Assembly: GCA_900552465.1 (NCBI GenBank)
Contig: URZO01000004.1
Location: 1 to 64,000, forward strand
Direction of reading: 5' to 3'
DNA length: 64,000 nt
Source of the DNA: an uncultured Parabacteroides sp.
GTDB lineage: Bacteria; Bacteroidota; Bacteroidia; Bacteroidales; Tannerellaceae
Under the pieces are notes generated by a model. It did no database searches, had not been told where the DNA came from, and saw nothing but the letters and a program-made list of their open reading frames with translations. Each line of letters opens with the position of its first letter. Within the stretch, counting starts at the first letter, position 1. The position numbers and the translations under genes are program-made. This document shows, one piece after another, positions 35,109-43,563 of the stretch.

Positions 35109-35813
35109 TTATTGTTTTTCCAAAGACAAGATAGCGGGTACGAAGATATAGTCTTCTACACGGTTGTGAGAAGCCAGATCCTGTTCGGTAGCGAAAATAT
35201 CGAACAGGACACTGTTGAGCAGGTTACTGTCCGGCCCCGGATAGTATTTGAGAAGCAGGTTTTTCAGTTCCGTAATCTTCCCCTCGATCTGGTCGTGCCG
35301 CTTGCGGAAGATGGAGATATTATATTTCGGGTCTTTTTCGCCTTTCAGCAGGTTGCGGACGTAGGGGAAAACGGTCTTTTCCTCGTACGACATGTGCTTG
35401 TGCACTTCCTCTGCATATTCGTCGAAGAAGCGACGGATCACGTAGGCCACATCTTTCGGGCAGCTCACGATCGCTTCTGTCAGTTTATGGCGGATATGGG
35501 GCAGTCGGAAGTTCAGGAAGTAGTCGTGCGCATTGTGCAGATAGTTGATAAGTGAGGAGATGGATATATTCTTGTAGCTGCCGGTTGCCGGAACCGCCTC
35601 CGTATTCGTCAGGAAGTTGACGACAGTCAGGAAAGTAGGTGTGTCGATTTCGTTCTGCCGGCATACTTCCCCGATGTTTTTCTCTCCGAACCCCAGGTCG
35701 ATCCCGAAGCGGCTCATCACAAGAACCATCGGATAATTTTCGCATATCAGGTCGCTCATCTTGTCCGCTTCCCTGTATTTTCCGTTCTTCATGTTTCCCA
35801 TATCTTTTATCAT
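35109..35813 (-). CDS. Hemerythrin HHE-domain protein (ScdA/YtfE-like), copy 2
   Basis: This paralogue of 31696-32388 has 234 residues from the first ATG. The DUF542-like segment (PMVLVMSRFGIDLGFGEKNI) and hemerythrin ligands (LHNAHDYFLNFRLPHIRH, HMSYEE, RHDQIE, HNRVED) are all kept. The ATG at 35813 is aligned with the upstream sequence of copy 1; an in-frame ATG at 35792 would give the same N-terminus as copy 1 (MKNGKYREADKMSDL) and is equally plausible. It starts within 30 bases of the Rid-like stop, so the genes are coupled. The probable role is iron or nitric-oxide related repair in the cytoplasm. Confidence 0.88.
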   Translation of the reverse strand: MIKDMGNMKNGKYREADKMSDLICENYPMVLVMSRFGIDLGFGEKNIGEVCRQNEIDTPTFLTVVNFLTNTEAVPATGSYKNISISSLINYLHNAHDYFLNFRLPHIRHKLTEAIVSCPKDVAYVIRRFFDEYAEEVHKHMSYEEKTVFPYVRNLLKGEKDPKYNISIFRKRHDQIEGKITELKNLLLKYYPGPDSNLLNSVLFDIFATEQDLASHNRVEDYIFVPAILSLEKQ

Positions 35814-35822
35814 TTTAGGTTT

Positions 35823-36977
35823 TTATAAGCATGCAAATTGCGGGGCATCTGCCGGTATAACCGCCATACATTCCGTCTCGATCAGCCAGCCCGGGCGGCA
35901 TACAGGTGCGTGTACGATCAGGTGGGGGAGTGACGGATAGTGGTTTTCTATGTATTGGCTGACCACCTGGTAGTCCGCCGGGTCGCGCAGGTAAACGATT
36001 GCCTGCGTGATATCATCCATTCCGGCTCCGGCCTCCTGCAACAGGGCTTCGATGTTCTCCAGCATCCGCTGCGTCTGCTTTACGATGTCGCCGGGATAGA
36101 CGATCTCGCCTTTGTTGTCGATGCTGGCCGTCCCGGAGATGAATATCTGCTTCCGGTCACCGTAGGTTACGGCTGTCCCCCGTTCGAAAGTCACCCCATA
36201 CTCGTAGGTCGGGTTGAGATGGGTAGGGGCGTAGAGGAAACGGATTTGCTCCGGTTGCAGGCCGTCGACGGCGTAGCTGTCCATTTGAACCAATACGTTC
36301 GGGTCGGCATGGCGTCCTTCTATTCCGGTGCTGGAGATATAGTGTGTTTTCTCCGTCAGTCCTTGAGTGATGAAGACCTCTTTGCGCGCTTTCACTACGC
36401 CGGAATAGTTGACGTCCACGTTCTGGACGAAAAACCAGGTGCGGATGCAGTTGGCGGCGAGCGTGCAACGTTCTTCCGTCAGTTGCAGGATGTAATTGTT
36501 GAGTAGCAGACGTGTCTGATATTCGGAGTTGGAAGCCTTGTTGGCCGCCCCGCCTTCCCAGAAGTGACGGTAGCCGTTGTGCGAGACTTCCGCCAGTCCG
36601 TTATTGCAGTTCTGCACGTTCATCTCCGTCTGCAGATAAGCCCAGAGCGCGATCTTGCTGCCGTTCAGGGGAGCCTGCTGCACGATCGAGAGCGGGCAGC
36701 ACGAGTTCTCGCATTCCCATTCCGTGACCAGGTCGGCCTGGTTGGCTGCATCGCTCAGGAAGTAGCGGCGGAATACGGCCATTGCGTGGGCTGGCAATTC
36801 CTCCGTCACTGCTTTGGCGTATGCTTTTTGCAGGTTTTCCAACTGGCTGCGGAAAGGCAGGCAAGGATCGGTGACGGACATCAGTAACTGATATTCCGCC
36901 ACTCCTCCTTTTCCTGTGAAAGAACAAATTTGAACGTTTATGGTGTCGTGCTCGTATGTTTTCGTTGTCAATGTCAT
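35823..36977 (-). CDS. Rid/YjgF-superfamily protein with chorismatase-like layout, copy 2
   Basis: This 384-residue paralogue of 33299-34444 has a C-terminal Rid fold (QIFISGTASIDNKGEIVYPG, then MLENIEALLQEAGAGMDDI, then VYLRDPADYQ) ending CRPGWLIETECMAV. The N-terminal half (LPAHAMAVFRRYFLSDAANQ, then CPLSIVQQAPLNGSKIALWA) is also shared with copy 1 but matches no family I know. It opens cassette 2, 12 bases after the haem c lipoprotein gene, so it is probably co-transcribed with the porin-imelysin operon. A chorismatase-type reaction is possible but unproven. Confidence 0.75.
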   Translation of the reverse strand: MTLTTKTYEHDTINVQICSFTGKGGVAEYQLLMSVTDPCLPFRSQLENLQKAYAKAVTEELPAHAMAVFRRYFLSDAANQADLVTEWECENSCCPLSIVQQAPLNGSKIALWAYLQTEMNVQNCNNGLAEVSHNGYRHFWEGGAANKASNSEYQTRLLLNNYILQLTEERCTLAANCIRTWFFVQNVDVNYSGVVKARKEVFITQGLTEKTHYISSTGIEGRHADPNVLVQMDSYAVDGLQPEQIRFLYAPTHLNPTYEYGVTFERGTAVTYGDRKQIFISGTASIDNKGEIVYPGDIVKQTQRMLENIEALLQEAGAGMDDITQAIVYLRDPADYQVVSQYIENHYPSLPHLIVHAPVCRPGWLIETECMAVIPADAPQFACL

Positions 36978-36989
36978 GTGTCGGTATGT

Positions 36990-37709
36990 TTAATTATCAG
37001 GGGCATCCTCCTGTATCCAGGTTTTGATAAGCGCTAATACTTCTTGTTTGCCGGTACTGTTGAACATGTCCTTATGGTAGGCATTTTCTTCCAGTATTTC
37101 CGGCAGATAGCTGTTGTTCGGATTGCCCGGGTCTACATATTTCTTTTTGTCCGGCGAAAGGGGCGCTTCCACATCCACCAGTGCCGCATAGGATTTATCG
37201 CGTGTCAGATTCAGCTTTCCGGCGACCTGTGTACTGCCTCCGTGGCAGGCAATGCAGTTCGCGTCGAACACCTGTTCCTGGATTCTGTCGTAGCTGGCCA
37301 ACTCCAACGCGTCCACGTCGATGACAATATTATCGCCGGACTTGTCTACTTCGTACTTATAATATGTATAGATGATGTCCAACCCGTTGCTGACGATGGC
37401 AATGCAGATTTTCCGCGTGTCGTCCTTCAGGTTGTTCAGCGTGACGGTGATTGTCTTGTCTGCGTTGACCGGTTTGGAGAAACGCTTGTTCAGCGTCGGC
37501 GTATCCGAATTGCCTCCGAGGGCGACGAGCGACAGGTAATTCTTTTTGGGCCATGCCCCCAGTCCTTTGAACCGGACGTTTACGGTTGCCGTCCGGCCCA
37601 GGTCGACCGGTGTTTCCTCCGGATATATTTTCCCTTCGTCGCAAGCTGCCAGCAAGAGGGCGGCAAGGAAAAGCAGGACTCCGTTTTTCAGGGATATCAT
37701 TCGTCTCAT
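36990..37709 (-). CDS. Haem c-binding lipoprotein
   Basis: This lipoprotein of about 239 residues has a signal with lipobox Cys (LLAAC) and one CxxCH haem c site (NCIACHGGSTQVAGKLNL, about residue 180 onward). This is followed by the cytochrome-like segment VDPGNPNNSYLPEIL and, near the end, VLALIKTWIQEDAP, as in DUF1549/planctomycete-type cytochrome domains. The distal Met ligand is not obvious. I chose the ATG at 37707-37709, 4 bases past the porin stop. Its neighbours are the di-heme oxidoreductase and imelysin, so it may pass electrons in iron or haem handling at the cell surface. Confidence 0.8.
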   Translation of the reverse strand: MRRMISLKNGVLLFLAALLLAACDEGKIYPEETPVDLGRTATVNVRFKGLGAWPKKNYLSLVALGGNSDTPTLNKRFSKPVNADKTITVTLNNLKDDTRKICIAIVSNGLDIIYTYYKYEVDKSGDNIVIDVDALELASYDRIQEQVFDANCIACHGGSTQVAGKLNLTRDKSYAALVDVEAPLSPDKKKYVDPGNPNNSYLPEILEENAYHKDMFNSTGKQEVLALIKTWIQEDAPDN

Positions 37710-37713
37710 CTTG

Positions 37714-38955
37714 TCAGAATGTAAATTGTAACATGGCGGTAGCACTGTTGCGGGCAAGTCCGATAGCGGAGGCGTCGCGGTCGGCTTGCGTGTCGTGTCC
37801 CGAACGTCCGAGATACTGGTACATAAGTTGCAACTTCAGGTTATTATTGAAGAAGTAGTAGTTTACGCCGACGGCCGGCATGTTCAGCAAACCGCCCTTC
37901 TTCGTCCCGTTACGGTCCATGAAGTCATAACGCAATGCGCCTTGCAGTTTGGGGGTGATGAAGTATCCGCCCTGTACGTATGCGGCCCAGAAGTTCTCGT
38001 CGGCCTTGTTCATGATCTTGGTAAAATGCATATTCATGAAATATCCTTCGGCAGCGAAATAGAAGCGGTTGATCATCCAGGCAAATTCCAGGCCGACACG
38101 TGTGTCGCTGCTGCTGAGATATTCGGCTTCTGCGTTGTAGGAGGCCGAGACGGCGATCTGCATCTTGTTGTCGTTCAGGTTTTCCGGATCTCCCTGCGAA
38201 GCTGGCATCTGTCCCATCGGCATATAGGCGAGACGTCCGGCATAGAGCAGGGAGAGCAGCCAGCTATGGTCGTCGGTGTTCGTCTTGGTGGCCGTGTTGA
38301 CGTTGATGCCTGTCCCGTTGAAGACGCCGACCTGGTAGTTCCATCTGTTGTCGAGCGTCCCGTGCAGCTGTACGCCGAGATCGAAACCGGTGGCAAAGCC
38401 CGGCACGGCATAGTTGATGTCATACGGCAACAGGATGGAAGCCGATGTGGAAAAAGGCAGTACGGGGAAAAGCGTTTCACCCAGCGTGCTCAGGTAAGCA
38501 TGCATGAACGGTGTTTTGAATTTCCCGGCCCGGATGCGGAATTCGTCTTTCAGAGCGATGTCGAACCAGGCTTGTTGCAGCAGTGCGCCGCCGCTTTTAG
38601 CCGCATTGATAGAGAGGTTGAACGTCACCTTGTCGAACGCCTTTCCTGTAAATCCTAAAATGGCATTGGGAACGGCAAAGCCCGTGTTTGCGATGTTTTT
38701 GGCATAATAGCTTTCCAGCCCCTGGTCGTCATATTCGTTCAGCGTCGCGCAGGTCTGTACCAGGACGTATGGTTTCAGTAGGAAGTCGCCCGCTTTGGTC
38801 GTGAAGGAGAATCCTTTTTTCCCGGCTAGCGATACGACGTCGTTTTCTACATATTTGTCGTCTATCTTCTTTTCCGTTTCCTGGGCGATAGCCGGAAGGG
38901 CAAGGAGGCTGCATAGTGCGGCTGTCGCCAATGTAAGTATCTTTTTTTGTTTCAT
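37714..38955 (-). CDS. Outer membrane porin-like beta-barrel
   Basis: This 413-residue protein has a signal peptide (LCSLLALPAIAQ) and many amphipathic strands, ending in NSATAMLQFTF with C-terminal Phe. The segment FRIRAGKFKTPFMHAYLSTL and the loop spacing resemble the OprO/P porin family. It lies between the di-heme oxidoreductase and the haem c lipoprotein with short gaps, so it belongs to that surface operon. The solute is unknown; an iron chelate or anion is possible. Confidence 0.8.
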   Translation of the reverse strand: MKQKKILTLATAALCSLLALPAIAQETEKKIDDKYVENDVVSLAGKKGFSFTTKAGDFLLKPYVLVQTCATLNEYDDQGLESYYAKNIANTGFAVPNAILGFTGKAFDKVTFNLSINAAKSGGALLQQAWFDIALKDEFRIRAGKFKTPFMHAYLSTLGETLFPVLPFSTSASILLPYDINYAVPGFATGFDLGVQLHGTLDNRWNYQVGVFNGTGINVNTATKTNTDDHSWLLSLLYAGRLAYMPMGQMPASQGDPENLNDNKMQIAVSASYNAEAEYLSSSDTRVGLEFAWMINRFYFAAEGYFMNMHFTKIMNKADENFWAAYVQGGYFITPKLQGALRYDFMDRNGTKKGGLLNMPAVGVNYYFFNNNLKLQLMYQYLGRSGHDTQADRDASAIGLARNSATAMLQFTF

Positions 38956-38980
38956 CGTCTTTGTATGTGTGCGTCTGTAT

Positions 38981-40417
38981 TTATAAACTTTTTAGAAATT
39001 GGAGCAGGGCTGCGCGTTCGTCTTTCGACATACGTGAGAACAGTGTGCGCGAAGCGGCTCCTTCACCTCCGTGCCACATGATTGCTTCCGTCAGGTTGCG
39101 GGCGCGTCCGTCGTGCAGGTAATAGGTATGCCCGTTGACAACCTCCTGCAGTCCCAGCCCCCAGAGCGGAGTCGTGCGCCATTCGTTGCCGCTTGCCAGT
39201 CCGGCCGGATAGTCGTCACCGAGTTCGACACCCATGTCGTGCAACAGGTAGTCCGAATAGGGGTGGATGACCTGGTTGCCGAGTTGCGTCAGTTCTGTCC
39301 AGCCGTCCAGCAGAGATACGCCTCTGGGCCGTGTATGCAAAGTCACGGCATGGCATAAATGGCATTTGGCCTGGTAAAACAGCTGTTCGCCTTTGATGAC
39401 GACCGGGTCGGTCACGTTGCGCCGTGCCGGTACTCCGACGCAGTGCATATAGAGGTCCACGTTTGCCATATCTTCCGTCGATACTTCTACGCCGGAGTAG
39501 GCGTTCCCCATCATCTGCGGCTGTCCTTCGCCCACTTCGTGCGGAAAGCGGTCGTTGGTGACACCCATGTCGGACGAGAAGCCCAACTCGACTGTCAAAT
39601 CCTGGTGGTTGGCCTTGTTGCCGGACAGTCCGATGCCGTACCGCCCTTTTTCCGTGACGTAATTAAGCCGTCCGCTGATGCCATATTCCGGATAGTTGCT
39701 TTGTTTGGCGAGTTCCTGCAACTGGTCGAGATCCAGCGCCATCATCTGTCCCATCCCGACATGCCGCAGAGGCATACGGACAGAGATGCGCAGGTCTTCC
39801 GGCGCGATGCTGTCGGCCGACCATTCGGTGATCCGGTAGTGAGGGGTTACCAGCTCGTACTCTTCCCCGTCGGGGAAGCTGTACTTCTGCGCCGTAGTCG
39901 TAATCTTGAGTTTCCCTTCTGCTTTCGTCCCGTAGATGCTCTGGTCGTGCAGGACACGTCCGTATTCCTGTATATACCCGCCTGTTTTCCGGCTGATATA
40001 AATCAGCATGGAAGAGAAACCGGAGCCGGAACCGCCGTCGGCTATTGCCGGCCGTGTGCGTCCCGTCCCTTTGTGGCAGCTGCCGCATGAATATCCTCCG
40101 TAGAGAGGGCCTAAACCGTCGTCGATGCCGTAAGCGCTGTCATACAAGTCATCACCTTTGTTGAAACGCCTCGACAGTTCCTGGTTTTCACTGACCCAAT
40201 AGGAATCGGTGTCGTAGGCATCCGCCGCATTGGAGAAAATCGTGGAACGGCCTGCCGAGAGCTCCTTTTCCAGGGCCGCTTTCCCGTTCGGTTTGATTAT
40301 CCCGCTGTATTCGCTGACGTCGTCTTCGGTCGTACAGCTCTGGCACAACCCGAAACAACAGAAAGCGAATACAAGGATGATAGTCAATTTACCCGAAAGA
40401 AATTGATATCTTGTCAT
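38981..40417 (-). CDS. Di-heme oxidoreductase family protein (DHOR, DUF1111)
   Basis: This 478-residue lipoprotein has a lipobox Cys after GLCQS (about residue 28). Two haem c motifs are present: CGSCHKG (about residue 115) and CHLCHAV (about residue 355). IADGGSGSGFSSM, GRLNYVTEKGRYGIGLSGNKA and the C-terminal LPLRH-like and LHDGRARNLTEAIMWHGGE are conserved in the family. Homologues are repeatedly found beside imelysins in iron-regulated operons and are thought to carry out periplasmic redox chemistry. Here the imelysin gene is immediately upstream, 15 bases away. Confidence 0.92.
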   Translation of the reverse strand: MTRYQFLSGKLTIILVFAFCCFGLCQSCTTEDDVSEYSGIIKPNGKAALEKELSAGRSTIFSNAADAYDTDSYWVSENQELSRRFNKGDDLYDSAYGIDDGLGPLYGGYSCGSCHKGTGRTRPAIADGGSGSGFSSMLIYISRKTGGYIQEYGRVLHDQSIYGTKAEGKLKITTTAQKYSFPDGEEYELVTPHYRITEWSADSIAPEDLRISVRMPLRHVGMGQMMALDLDQLQELAKQSNYPEYGISGRLNYVTEKGRYGIGLSGNKANHQDLTVELGFSSDMGVTNDRFPHEVGEGQPQMMGNAYSGVEVSTEDMANVDLYMHCVGVPARRNVTDPVVIKGEQLFYQAKCHLCHAVTLHTRPRGVSLLDGWTELTQLGNQVIHPYSDYLLHDMGVELGDDYPAGLASGNEWRTTPLWGLGLQEVVNGHTYYLHDGRARNLTEAIMWHGGEGAASRTLFSRMSKDERAALLQFLKSL

Positions 40418-40432
40418 ATTGATTATCAGCTC

Positions 40433-41686
40433 TTAATCCTGGAACTTAGCTTTCACTTTATCTAATAATGTCTTCAGATTTGCACATTCTTCGCGGGCCG
40501 GCGTTACTTCCGGAGCATCCAGATTGTTACGGAACGGAGCTGGGATTGCACGGATCGCCTCGATTGTCTTGTCGATTTGGACCATAACGAGTGAATCCAG
40601 TGCCGGGTTGATCACCTTGACCAGTTTCGAGATGCCGCCCGGGTTCTCTTCGTCGTAAGTGTAGTGGTCGTCTTCTCCGAACGAGGTCGTCATGTGTCCG
40701 CCGTAATAGCAGTTGCGGATGCTCTGGATATTATCTTCGTAGTCGTCCAGCGAGTTCCAGCTGTACCACGACTCGACGCCCAGCACGCCGCTGTTGTCTT
40801 CGCCGAACTTTCCGGCTGCCGCATCTTTGGCATAATCGTCTGCCGGAACGCCGATTTTCGATTCACCGACTTCGTTGGCAATGGCTGCCATGCCGTTGCC
40901 TCCGTTCAGCATCAATTCCAGTGCGGCATTTGCACTCGACAACGTGTAAGTCCCGTCATGCTTTTTCATCGCTTCGGCATAAGAGGTCGGAACATCTTCG
41001 TCTCCCAGACCGTCTTTCCATGCTTTGTAAAGGTTTGTACCGTCATTCACCAGGTGCTTTACCGCTTTTTGCAGATAGATGATTTCGTTTGCAGACAGGT
41101 CGGCAGCCTTTTTGGCATTTCCGTCTTTGAACAGCAGATATTCGATGGTGTGGAAACCGCGCAGGTTCTGGGCTGGGTTTTCTGCCGTTTCGGATTCATC
41201 GACACTTCCTTCGATCGCATCCCAGTTCCCGTTCTTGATGATCTGGTCGATACCGTTCTTGTCCAACGGCCAGCTGTCCATACTGGGGTCGAACGATTCC
41301 AGGTCTGCCGGACCGAAAAGGAAGGCTTCGCTTTGCTCCCAATAGATACGGGCGTTACGCCATTCGGTGCAAGCCCCTTCCAGCGCATTGTCGTTCGGGC
41401 TGGCGGCGAAAGCGTCTACGGCCTGCTGTAACTTGTTCATATTGTCGACCATTGTCTTATAGGTAGGAAGTGCTACTTCGTCAACGAAGGTCTCCACAAC
41501 CGCATCCATCTGTGCATCCGTCAGCTTTTCGCCGGAATCCGGACACTGGTCGATATTGGCAATTGTCCAACCTCCTACGGGAGGTTCTGTTTTTCCGTTA
41601 TCAGGATCATCGTTGTCGCTGCATGCGGGCAGGAAACACAAGCTGCATCCCATCAGCATTAAGGTAAAAAAGTTACTTTTTTTCAT
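40433..41686 (-). CDS. Imelysin-family lipoprotein (IrpA-like)
   Basis: This lipoprotein of about 417 residues has a lipobox Cys (CFLPAC, about residue 22). The GxHxxE imelysin motif is present (LRGFHTIEYLLF, about residue 185), with the preceding helices TEWRNARIYWEQSEAFLF and WPLDKNGIDQII. Imelysins are iron-regulated surface or periplasmic proteins (IrpA, EfeO M75 relatives) tied to iron uptake; peptidase activity is doubtful. I chose the ATG at 41684-41686 since it begins the signal peptide directly; an upstream ATG at 41713 only adds 9 residues. It lies second in the operon after the 443-residue porin. Confidence 0.92.
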   Translation of the reverse strand: MKKSNFFTLMLMGCSLCFLPACSDNDDPDNGKTEPPVGGWTIANIDQCPDSGEKLTDAQMDAVVETFVDEVALPTYKTMVDNMNKLQQAVDAFAASPNDNALEGACTEWRNARIYWEQSEAFLFGPADLESFDPSMDSWPLDKNGIDQIIKNGNWDAIEGSVDESETAENPAQNLRGFHTIEYLLFKDGNAKKAADLSANEIIYLQKAVKHLVNDGTNLYKAWKDGLGDEDVPTSYAEAMKKHDGTYTLSSANAALELMLNGGNGMAAIANEVGESKIGVPADDYAKDAAAGKFGEDNSGVLGVESWYSWNSLDDYEDNIQSIRNCYYGGHMTTSFGEDDHYTYDEENPGGISKLVKVINPALDSLVMVQIDKTIEAIRAIPAPFRNNLDAPEVTPAREECANLKTLLDKVKAKFQD

Positions 41687-41716
41687 TTTGTCTGTAATTA
41701 AATGATTTAACACGCT

Positions 41717-43048
41717 TTATTTCTTAATGAACCAACCGATATAGGCGATTCCTACGGATACTGTATTTTCTGTATTGTAGTCGCCCCACCCGATGTTGCG
41801 GTTGGAATAGTCCGCTTTGATGACCAGGTTCGGCAGCGGATAGTAATTGAGGCCGGCCGTGATGACGGATGACTGGAAGCGCTTGTCGGCCAATTGTCCT
41901 TTATTCGGTTCGACATCTTCCATCGGATTGTAATATTCATACCGTACGAACGGGTAGATACGCGGTGCCTTGCCTCCGAAGAAAGAGCCGATATTGTAAC
42001 CGACTTCGCCTGCATAGCTTACCGCCTTTTCGGCAACCGGTTTAGTCGGGTAGCCGGATGCAGATGACGATTTGCGGTTGATTTCCGACAGGATCGCACT
42101 TTCACCCAGATGCCCCCACACGAAGTTCGCCCGTGCAATCAGGTTCTGGTTCGGGCTCTTGTATTCGGCATCCGCCGTCACGATCGTTACCGGGAATTTG
42201 TAGTGTTTGCCTGTTGCCGAGTTGATATTTCGGGTTGGTTTCGAACCGTTCTTGGCCGTCTGGTTATAGTAGACGGATGCGCCTACGCGCAGGCCGCGTA
42301 TCTTCTTTGTTCCGTTGTAGTTGAGGCGTGCCACGAATGCCGGGCTGGTGAAGTTGCTGACTTCGAATGCGCCCTGTTTGCCGTTGCTGATCCAGTCCTC
42401 GCTGCGGAATCCCTGTGGGTCGAGGCCCGAAACCATTTGCAGTTCGTAGTCGAAATTCCACAAGTCGCCGAAGAAAGCGATACCCGTTTCATGCCAGGTG
42501 GAGGGCAGGATCGTCGTTTCTCCTTCCGGGCGGTAGACGCCGAAGAAGTTAAGCGGTTCGTGGTGCGTATTGGTCAGCCCGACCGGCACGATCATGTGGC
42601 CGAACCGCATGTTGAAGTGCTTGTCCATCAGATAAGAGATGTGGAACTGTTCCAGCGCCACTTCCCCGCCTTTTTCTATTTCAGTTTCATATTCCCCGTT
42701 TTCTTCATACCATTCGATCTCTCGGGCCGTCCCTGTCCCCCCGTATTCGAATTCTATTTCGGAACTCAACACCCATTTGGGCGAAAACTTGTAATCGAAA
42801 GCGAGGATAAAGCGGGGGATCGAGATGCTTCCCCTGTTATAACGCTGCGAACCGTCCGGGCTCTTGAAGCGGTTGAAGTCGTAATCCATATAACTGGCCG
42901 CCATTTCCCCGTAGCCGCCGAAACGGAATTTCTGATAGTCATTGTAAAGTTCTTTTGCTTTAACGGTAGAGCTCATGTCGCTTTCCTGTGCCATCAACGG
43001 GCCGCAGGCGCAGATTGCTAATGTTAGAAAATTTGCTAATCTTTTCAT
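41717..43048 (-). CDS. Outer membrane porin-like protein, first gene of the imelysin operon
   Basis: This 443-residue protein has a signal peptide (LAICACGPLMAQ) and a beta-barrel of about 16 strands (FRFGGYGEMAASYMDYDFNR, then PRFILAFDYKFSP, then SEIEFEYGGTG), ending VSVGIAYIGWFIKK. FNMRFGHMIVPVGLTNTHHE is typical of OprO/P-like and Bacteroidetes porins. A good promoter lies 20 bases upstream (43068-43098). As first gene of the train it probably provides outer membrane passage for the solute handled by imelysin and the di-heme protein. The solute is inferred to be iron or haem related. Confidence 0.83.
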   Translation of the reverse strand: MKRLANFLTLAICACGPLMAQESDMSSTVKAKELYNDYQKFRFGGYGEMAASYMDYDFNRFKSPDGSQRYNRGSISIPRFILAFDYKFSPKWVLSSEIEFEYGGTGTAREIEWYEENGEYETEIEKGGEVALEQFHISYLMDKHFNMRFGHMIVPVGLTNTHHEPLNFFGVYRPEGETTILPSTWHETGIAFFGDLWNFDYELQMVSGLDPQGFRSEDWISNGKQGAFEVSNFTSPAFVARLNYNGTKKIRGLRVGASVYYNQTAKNGSKPTRNINSATGKHYKFPVTIVTADAEYKSPNQNLIARANFVWGHLGESAILSEINRKSSSASGYPTKPVAEKAVSYAGEVGYNIGSFFGGKAPRIYPFVRYEYYNPMEDVEPNKGQLADKRFQSSVITAGLNYYPLPNLVIKADYSNRNIGWGDYNTENTVSVGIAYIGWFIKK

Positions 43049-43067
43049 TGCGTTTTTAAATTTTGGG

Positions 43068-43098
43068 CAAAATTAGAGGGGTTACGGACGGCGTGCAA
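43068..43098 (-). promoter_or_regulatory. Promoter of the porin-imelysin operon
   Basis: On the minus strand TTGC (forward 43095-43098), 19 bases, TAATTTTG (forward 43068-43075). Further upstream (43110-43230) GTAGGTA/TACCTA-like motifs occur repeatedly (for example ggtaaaaaggg...gttacc), a possible operator region. No Fur box was recognised. Confidence 0.65.
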
Positions 43099-43226
43099 TC
43101 GCAATTAGTAGGTAAAAAGGGTTTCTTGTTACCTATTTGTAGGTATTATCCGGTTTTTAGTCTTCATTTTGTTTGAATATCACCTTGAGTAGGTAGACAA
43201 TGGCGTTTTTTTACTCATATATAGGT

Positions 43227-43258
43227 ATTGTGGAGGCTGTAAAGTGGCCGTATCTTTG
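43227..43258 (+). promoter_or_regulatory. Promoter for a short rightward transcript
   Basis: ATTG (43227-43230), 20 bases, TATCTTTG (43251-43258). A transcript from here would be only about 150 bases long, ending at the hairpin 43382-43416. It contains one short frame beginning ATG at 43335 that looks unlike any known peptide. It may be a small RNA. Confidence 0.45.
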
Positions 43259-43381
43259 CAATGTCATTAAGAAAGTAACACTATTAGTATAATCGCTGTA
43301 TCAAAACCTTTTGCTAATTATGTAAGCATATAAGATGATTAAACGTATTGGAAAGTTTTTATTGGTTATTTCCAATATAAA

Positions 43382-43416
43382 AAAGAGGCCTCTCTGTGAA
43401 GAAAGGCTTCTTTTTT
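43382..43416. terminator. Bidirectional terminator
   Basis: AAAGAGGCCT and AGGCTTCTTTTTT arms (43382-43391 and 43404-43416) with runs of A and T on both sides. It ends the leftward HU/small-protein operon and the short rightward transcript from 43258. Confidence 0.75.
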
Positions 43417-43444
43417 GTTTTAAGGCTTCCGCCTTTTTACCTGG

Positions 43445-43528
43445 CTATGGGTTTTTCTTTTTCCCAACCCCCAATAAGAACTGGATCAGCGACATCACAA
43501 ACTCTAAAATCGATCTGACTTTACTCAT
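43445..43528 (-). CDS. 27-residue hydrophobic small protein (smalltalk-like)
   Basis: The small leftward frame ATG 43526-43528 to TAG 43445-43447 encodes MSKVRSILEFVMSLIQFLLG followed by VGKKKNP: a basic N-terminus, one hydrophobic helix and a lysine-rich end. It starts 35 bases after the stop of the HU-like gene and ends about 28 bases before the shared terminator, so it is the second gene of that operon. The size and position match the short proteins called smalltalk, annotated beside HU-like genes in Bacteroidales. The function is unknown. Confidence 0.65.
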   Translation of the reverse strand: MSKVRSILEFVMSLIQFLLGVGKKKNP

Positions 43529-43563
43529 ACGTCTTCAATTTTTAATTTTTAATTTTCAATTCC

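Noticed and set aside
43110..43230. GTAGGTA/TACCTA motifs before the imelysin operon as a Fur or FNR site
   Set aside because: They match no operator consensus I can name; mentioned only as a possible operator region.
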